Part shown: positions 60,025 to 64,000 of the stretch, piece by piece
Position numbering within the stretch: the first letter of the stretch is position 1
Layout: every line of letters starts with the position of its first letter
NCBI RefSeq assembly: GCF_023278565.1
Contig: NC_064672.1
Coordinates: 2,976,001-3,040,000, forward strand
Reading direction: 5' to 3'
DNA from: Colletotrichum lupini
Lineage: Eukaryota; Ascomycota; Sordariomycetes; Glomerellales; Glomerellaceae
DNA length: 64,000 nt
Notes under the pieces: model-generated
The model's database searches: none
The model's input: the letters and a program-made list of their open reading frames with translations, nothing else
What the model was told of the DNA's origin: nothing
Translations under genes and position numbers: made by a program

Positions 60025-61318
60025 TTTCTAGTCTATCTATCCATGGTGCTTACTACCTATTCTCTTCTCGCTTCCTTCTGGATAAGCGATTGCAGTTATG
60101 AACAGGCCAACGAGGAGTTGCATCCGTTATTGCTGGCCTGCCTGCAGCTAACCACCCCCTGACAGATTGGGGTAAGGAACAAAAAAATGGAAACAGGGAA
60201 ACGGCGGATGTGGGTTCGACCTTTTTCGTGCGTGGCTTTGGGGGGGATTTCAATAGTCGACAAGGCAGGGACTTGGTAGTGATGGTGTGGCGTTACGCCC
60301 GGAGTGATACTATTCATGGATTGAGAGGCCTTTGCATTCTTTTCGTCTGATGTATCGCCTTCGTCCGAGTATCAGGAGGGACAAAAATATGACTCCGGAT
60401 AGACATGTTCAATCCGTGCAGTCATGCGATGGTGGTGGGAGATGTTCAGTTTGGCGTCTTCTAGCTGTCTAGTTAGAGCAAAGCTGGTTTGAGCAGCACC
60501 CAAACTTGGGCTATAACAATGATTGAAAGGATCGTCAGTTGCTGTTTCTTTTTGCCAAATCGACATCGAAGCTAGAGACGCAACGGACTACGAGCATACC
60601 TATACAAACAAAGGTACTCCGTATACATACTACGTAATATGGATACAGCATAGAGAGGAATCCAAGCCTCAAGGATTCAAGCAAGTGGGCGGGCAAGCTT
60701 GGCTTCGTTGGTCGATGCGAGCCATGCGTCGGATGGCTCCACCCGTCATCTCGCCAGGAATGCGGGGAAGGAAATAACGTGACACGGAGATGCTCGTCGT
60801 TCAAGTCTCAAATTAAACCCCCCCCCGAACGACGATTGCATCACCGCCCACTCAGTATGTCCGGGACTTGGATCACCACACTATCTGCGGAGTGGTACCA
60901 GTGTGCAGACGTACGAATACAGAAAGATTGGCCAGTCTTGCCAATCCATGCTCATCGGTCAGCCGCTCCTCGAGCCTTGAGAATGTGACCATCTCTCTCG
61001 TCGTCTTTTGGTTTGTCTCGCCATGCCTCCGCCGTTTCCCACGGACCCGCCCCGTTTGAGATGACGGAGAGCCCACCAAGAATGCGGAGAAAGGAAAACG
61101 ACAATTATCGTTTCGACGCAACACTTTACTGAACCGGCCCATTTGACACGAATAGTGGGCCCATCACCAGATCACTTCTCAGACTTGAAGTCCAAACGAG
61201 GCTTAGCAACATCACGCTCTTTTGATGAACTAACCCTTTTTCTCCGCGACCTACGCCGCACGAGCACCTTGCAAAAAAAGCAATAATCGAGTGAGACAGG
61301 AGCAAAGGCATGGGAGGT

Positions 61319-61336
61319 ACATACATACATACATGG
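61319..61336. repeat. (ATAC)n microsatellite
   Basis: About four units of the tetranucleotide ATAC. It lies in gene-free sequence. Confidence 0.85.
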
Positions 61337-62445
61337 CCGCATGGGTGGGGTGGTGGTTGGCTTGATGACATCTGGGGTCATTCGGTAAACCCACTTGCGG
61401 CTTGAGTGTGCTTCTTGTCCACGATGAATAATGATGGGCCAAGCGTAAGGATACCATCTGATTCCACTTGATACAGGGAACAGTCATGAGCCAATCAAGG
61501 GGGATTACTCAAACCCCGAAATGAAGGTGAAGAGGCAGATGAGAGGCGGCTGACGCCGTCGAGCAAACCGACAAACACCAACATCGTTCGTCGCTATGGC
61601 GCGAGCATGCCTGGCTGTGCATGTTTGCTATTGGCGCAGCAGGTGTTTGCCCGAGCCCATCGTCCACTCGCCTTCGAATCCAATACGGTGGGTTAGGCAA
61701 CGGGAACAGAGCGGCCCTTCGCTTGAGGGCTCTCCCGCCGCCTGTGTCCCTCGCCATTGGGATTTTCAACATGCTTGGGTCGACACCACTTGCGCCTTGC
61801 TGCATCCAGCACAATTCTAGTCATGGCGGCGTGGACGCTCACCTCAGCGCGATACTCGGCGGCTCCTCCAAGGGATTTGGGAATCATTGAGACTGGAGCC
61901 CTATGGGCCTCCACCGTCATAATATGAGAACCTCCGATGTTGTTGCCCAAATAAGACACGAAGTTGCAACAACGTCAACACCAAATGCCTGAGACTGTTG
62001 TGTAGGTATGATTCTCGTGAAGCCTGGGAGAACTTGAGTAGGTAGCGAAAGGGGCTGCAAGACGCCTTGCTCTGAGCCACTCTACGTCTCCTGCCGCCGC
62101 TTCTCTTCCAAATGGTTGACACGGCTGTCCGAAGACGGGCTATAGCAAAGGACTTGAATGGACAGGCCTCCCCTGCAGCTCCCGTCGCTCTCGCCAGTCG
62201 GCCATTTTCTTCGCACAAACTCCTGATGCTGTATCCGTAGCGTAGTTACACTGCATCTCCAGCATATCGATATGACCAGGGCATAGATTGGTCAGTCTTC
62301 TCGCCAAGGGTTGGGAAAAAAATTCAAAGAAAAATAGAGAGCAAAAGCGTGGGGGACGCTGAGCATGACAGAGGGGTGACTCTAAGACAGCGCCTGTCTG
62401 GTTGCTGACATGGGGGAGAACAGAGGCCGAGAACAACGATCGCGC

Positions 62446-63731
62446 TTAATACATGGCAGCCAAGATCGAATCAAACCCAGAATGGTGTCTGTGTGTAAAT
62501 AACGTGCTCTGTGCTTCCGGAGGACACACCTGATTTGGCCCAAAGCAGAGGATGTTGGTAACGTTGGCGACTCGAGTATTGCAGATTTTTTTCTGCCTGT
62601 CCCTCAACGCCTTCAGGGGCGCAATTGACTCACACTTCGACATTGTTAAGCTCTGGAATTCTGCGCCCCGGACCCTGGAATTTTTCACTTCGTTAGCCGG
62701 CAACTCTGCTCCTGAGCTCAGGGGTTCGGGGACTTGAATCTTGCCATGCTCCTTCAGGCCTGGTGAACTCAATCTGTCCGTACACTGTCCAGCGAAGTAC
62801 GTGCCGCGCTCCACTACTGATATCGGATGAGATGGAACCTTTCTGTATGGTGCAGCGGCGCTCAACTATTTCGAGGAGTGAGCCATTTTGCTGCAAGGTA
62901 CGGGTTATCCGAACTTGGCCAGATTCGACGCGGCCGCGGTCTCGGTAAGCACGCAAATTCATAGCCAGATCTAGCGATTTGAGGAAAACCACTACGGCTC
63001 GACGTCTGGTCGAAAGAGTTGGGGGGTCTCCTGTTGCTTCGTCAATTACGTGCATTGCTGTCACACAACGATCGGCCGACGCCGTGATAGCCTCCAACGC
63101 GCCCGCACCTATCGAGCCAGCCCTCGATCATTAGTGGTGCCTTCGTCGTTTTCTGGTTGCGCATCGATGGCATAATTCCTGCTGTACTTGAGGGACTACG
63201 TCTTCGTTATACCAAACAAGGCTAGACCTGGCGTTGGTAATCAAGCTGTGGTTTTCGACTCGTCCAATGAGGTGCGGATAGTCACTGAGAAGATCTCAGC
63301 TTGGGCAGAAAAGAACGGTGTCACGGGGTGTCTGTGAGACATTGGAGGTGTTCTGGAGAATTCCAGCGGCAAGTACTCGTGATCATGCTGAACGTATCCG
63401 TACCGAGGACGACGGGTCAGTCAGGACCGCTTGATGCCATGCTAGCCCCAGTGATAGACAGCTGGGCAGATTTGCTGAGAGCGTGAGACCCTTTAGACTG
63501 AATATCATTATCAGGTATCTGCGTCGTCCTCAACGCCTGCAGTCTGCTTGTCGCTCTTGATCCACCTAGCATTGTCGAAGAGTCTAACGAGCCGAGTCTT
63601 GGGACCACAGCTAGAAACAAGCGGCGGCTCGGATTCAAGGGCCAGGAACCCAGGTGAAGCCTCTGCGATACTCGACGTCTGAAGACAGACCAAGATGGAC
63701 ATGGTCCGAACACGCCTTCTTTGACCTCCAC
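62446..63731 (-). pseudogene. Fragmented coding-like region, possible broken or multi-intron gene
   Basis: On the minus strand several adjacent pieces read like real protein but lie in different frames. They are 63702-63511 (LVRLFDNARWIKSDKQTAG), about 63290-63140 (YPHLIGRVENHSLITNARSS), 63097-62693 (VTAMHVIDEATGDPPTLSTR, FLKSLDLAMNLRAYRDRGR) and 62865-62446 (RVANVTNILCFGPNQ). A CTAAT followed by an AG near 63130 could be an intron end, but I could not place consistent donors for all joins. Either this is a gene with several short introns that I failed to resolve, or a decayed gene or transposon-derived fragment. No family is recognised. The interpretation is tentative. Confidence 0.3.
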
Positions 63732-64000
63732 CTGATCCCCAGTTCTCCTTTGCGGGCGGAGCAGGGCTAGTCCCTGTTTTTGCGCATGGCCCGTGTCAGG
63801 AACACGGCAATGCCTTCTCTAGTCTCGATTTTGAAGCTGCGGTGCGGCATCGATATCGAAACTGGTTCTCGGCATGAGGGATGACGATACGTAGATATCC
63901 TTCGTACGGATAGATACACAGATACTCCGTATTCTGTGCTCGATGCTGCAGCTTCATTCGGCAGCGGTCGTGAAGGGTTTGTGAGATAAGGGCTAGTACG
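63732..64000. other. Right edge, no supported feature
   Basis: Short tail of the window with TACGGA-type motifs (63893-63935). It might be upstream of the fragmented minus-strand region. Nothing else is seen. Confidence 0.4.

Larger units (their letters stand above)
52005..62445. other. 10.4 kb gene-free region
   Basis: I found no recognisable gene. The first few hundred bases are the RRP42 promoter. From 52.5 to 53.9 kb the DNA is A/T-richer and holds a 176-codon open frame (52779-53309, +) without a known domain. From 54 to 62 kb open frames are short and conflict between strands. Microsatellites are present near 60007 and 61319. Pyrimidine-rich stretches around 59400-59650 could be promoter-like, but no gene follows. 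Confidence 0.45.

Noticed and set aside
61625..61690. TGGCGCAGCAGG followed by CTTCGAATCC, resembling A and B boxes
   Set aside because: The T stem does not pair on either side of the loop, and no 7-bp acceptor stem is found.

Overview
This window is nuclear DNA of a filamentous ascomycete, most likely a sordariomycete. The main reasons are the short introns (about 49-100 nt, with CTAAY-type branch sites and GTRNGY donors), the strong preference for C-ending codons in the conserved genes, fungal-specific proteins such as the DASH subunit Dad2, and the roughly one-half G+C intergenic DNA carrying ACCT/AGGT and TACGGA-type short motifs. No virus, CRISPR array, operon, rRNA or convincing tRNA is visible. 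Exon boundaries were worked out by hand from splice signals, reading phase and family conservation.

Layout. 1.3-2.9 kb (-): CUE-domain ubiquitin-binding protein (Cue5-like). 3.85-6.0 kb (+): intronless DEAH-box helicase like DHX35. 6.0-11.1 kb: gene-free, with simple repeats near its right end. 11.1-13.5 kb (+): single-span membrane protein with a long proline-rich tail. 13.5-20.0 kb: gene-free, ending in a pyrimidine-rich leader. 20.0-21.3 kb (+): second single-span membrane protein with a mucin-like Thr/Ala/Gln-rich ectodomain. 22.0-24.0 kb (-): type-B carboxylesterase. 24.8-27.0 kb (-): basic low-complexity protein with an internal repeat. 28.15-28.7 kb (-) and 29.1-31.5 kb (+): the divergent pair DAD2 (kinetochore DASH complex) and shugoshin. 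31.8-32.6 kb (-): retromer subunit VPS29. 33.75-35.3 kb (+): alanine-glyoxylate aminotransferase with a mitochondrial leader. 37.1-40.8 kb (+): exportin CRM1/XPO1 in nine exons. 42.4-44.8 kb (+): a Rix7/NVL-like double AAA ATPase whose first ATPase module looks inactive. 47.5-48.4 kb (-): cytochrome c. 49.7-50.6 kb (+): small mitochondrial membrane protein. 50.8-52.0 kb (-): exosome ring subunit RRP42. 52.0-62.4 kb: gene-free. 62.4-63.7 kb (-): fragmented coding-like sequence.

Most recognised genes are housekeeping: RNA processing (DHX35-like, RRP42), ribosome assembly (Rix7-like), nuclear export (CRM1), chromosome segregation (DAD2, SGO1), endosomal sorting (VPS29, CUE protein) and mitochondrial metabolism (CYC, AGT, the 49.7 kb protein). 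Several are head-to-head and share promoters: CUE/DHX35, DAD2/SGO1, VPS29/AGT and CYC/mitochondrial protein. The gene-poor half consists of long tracts flanking the two single-span membrane proteins and the right-hand 12 kb. I found no clearly new multi-gene system. The most notable observations are the degenerate D1 module of the Rix7-like ATPase, the shared DAD2-SGO1 promoter, the threonine at the leptomycin site of CRM1, the split mitochondrial leader of AGT, and the broken coding region at the right edge.
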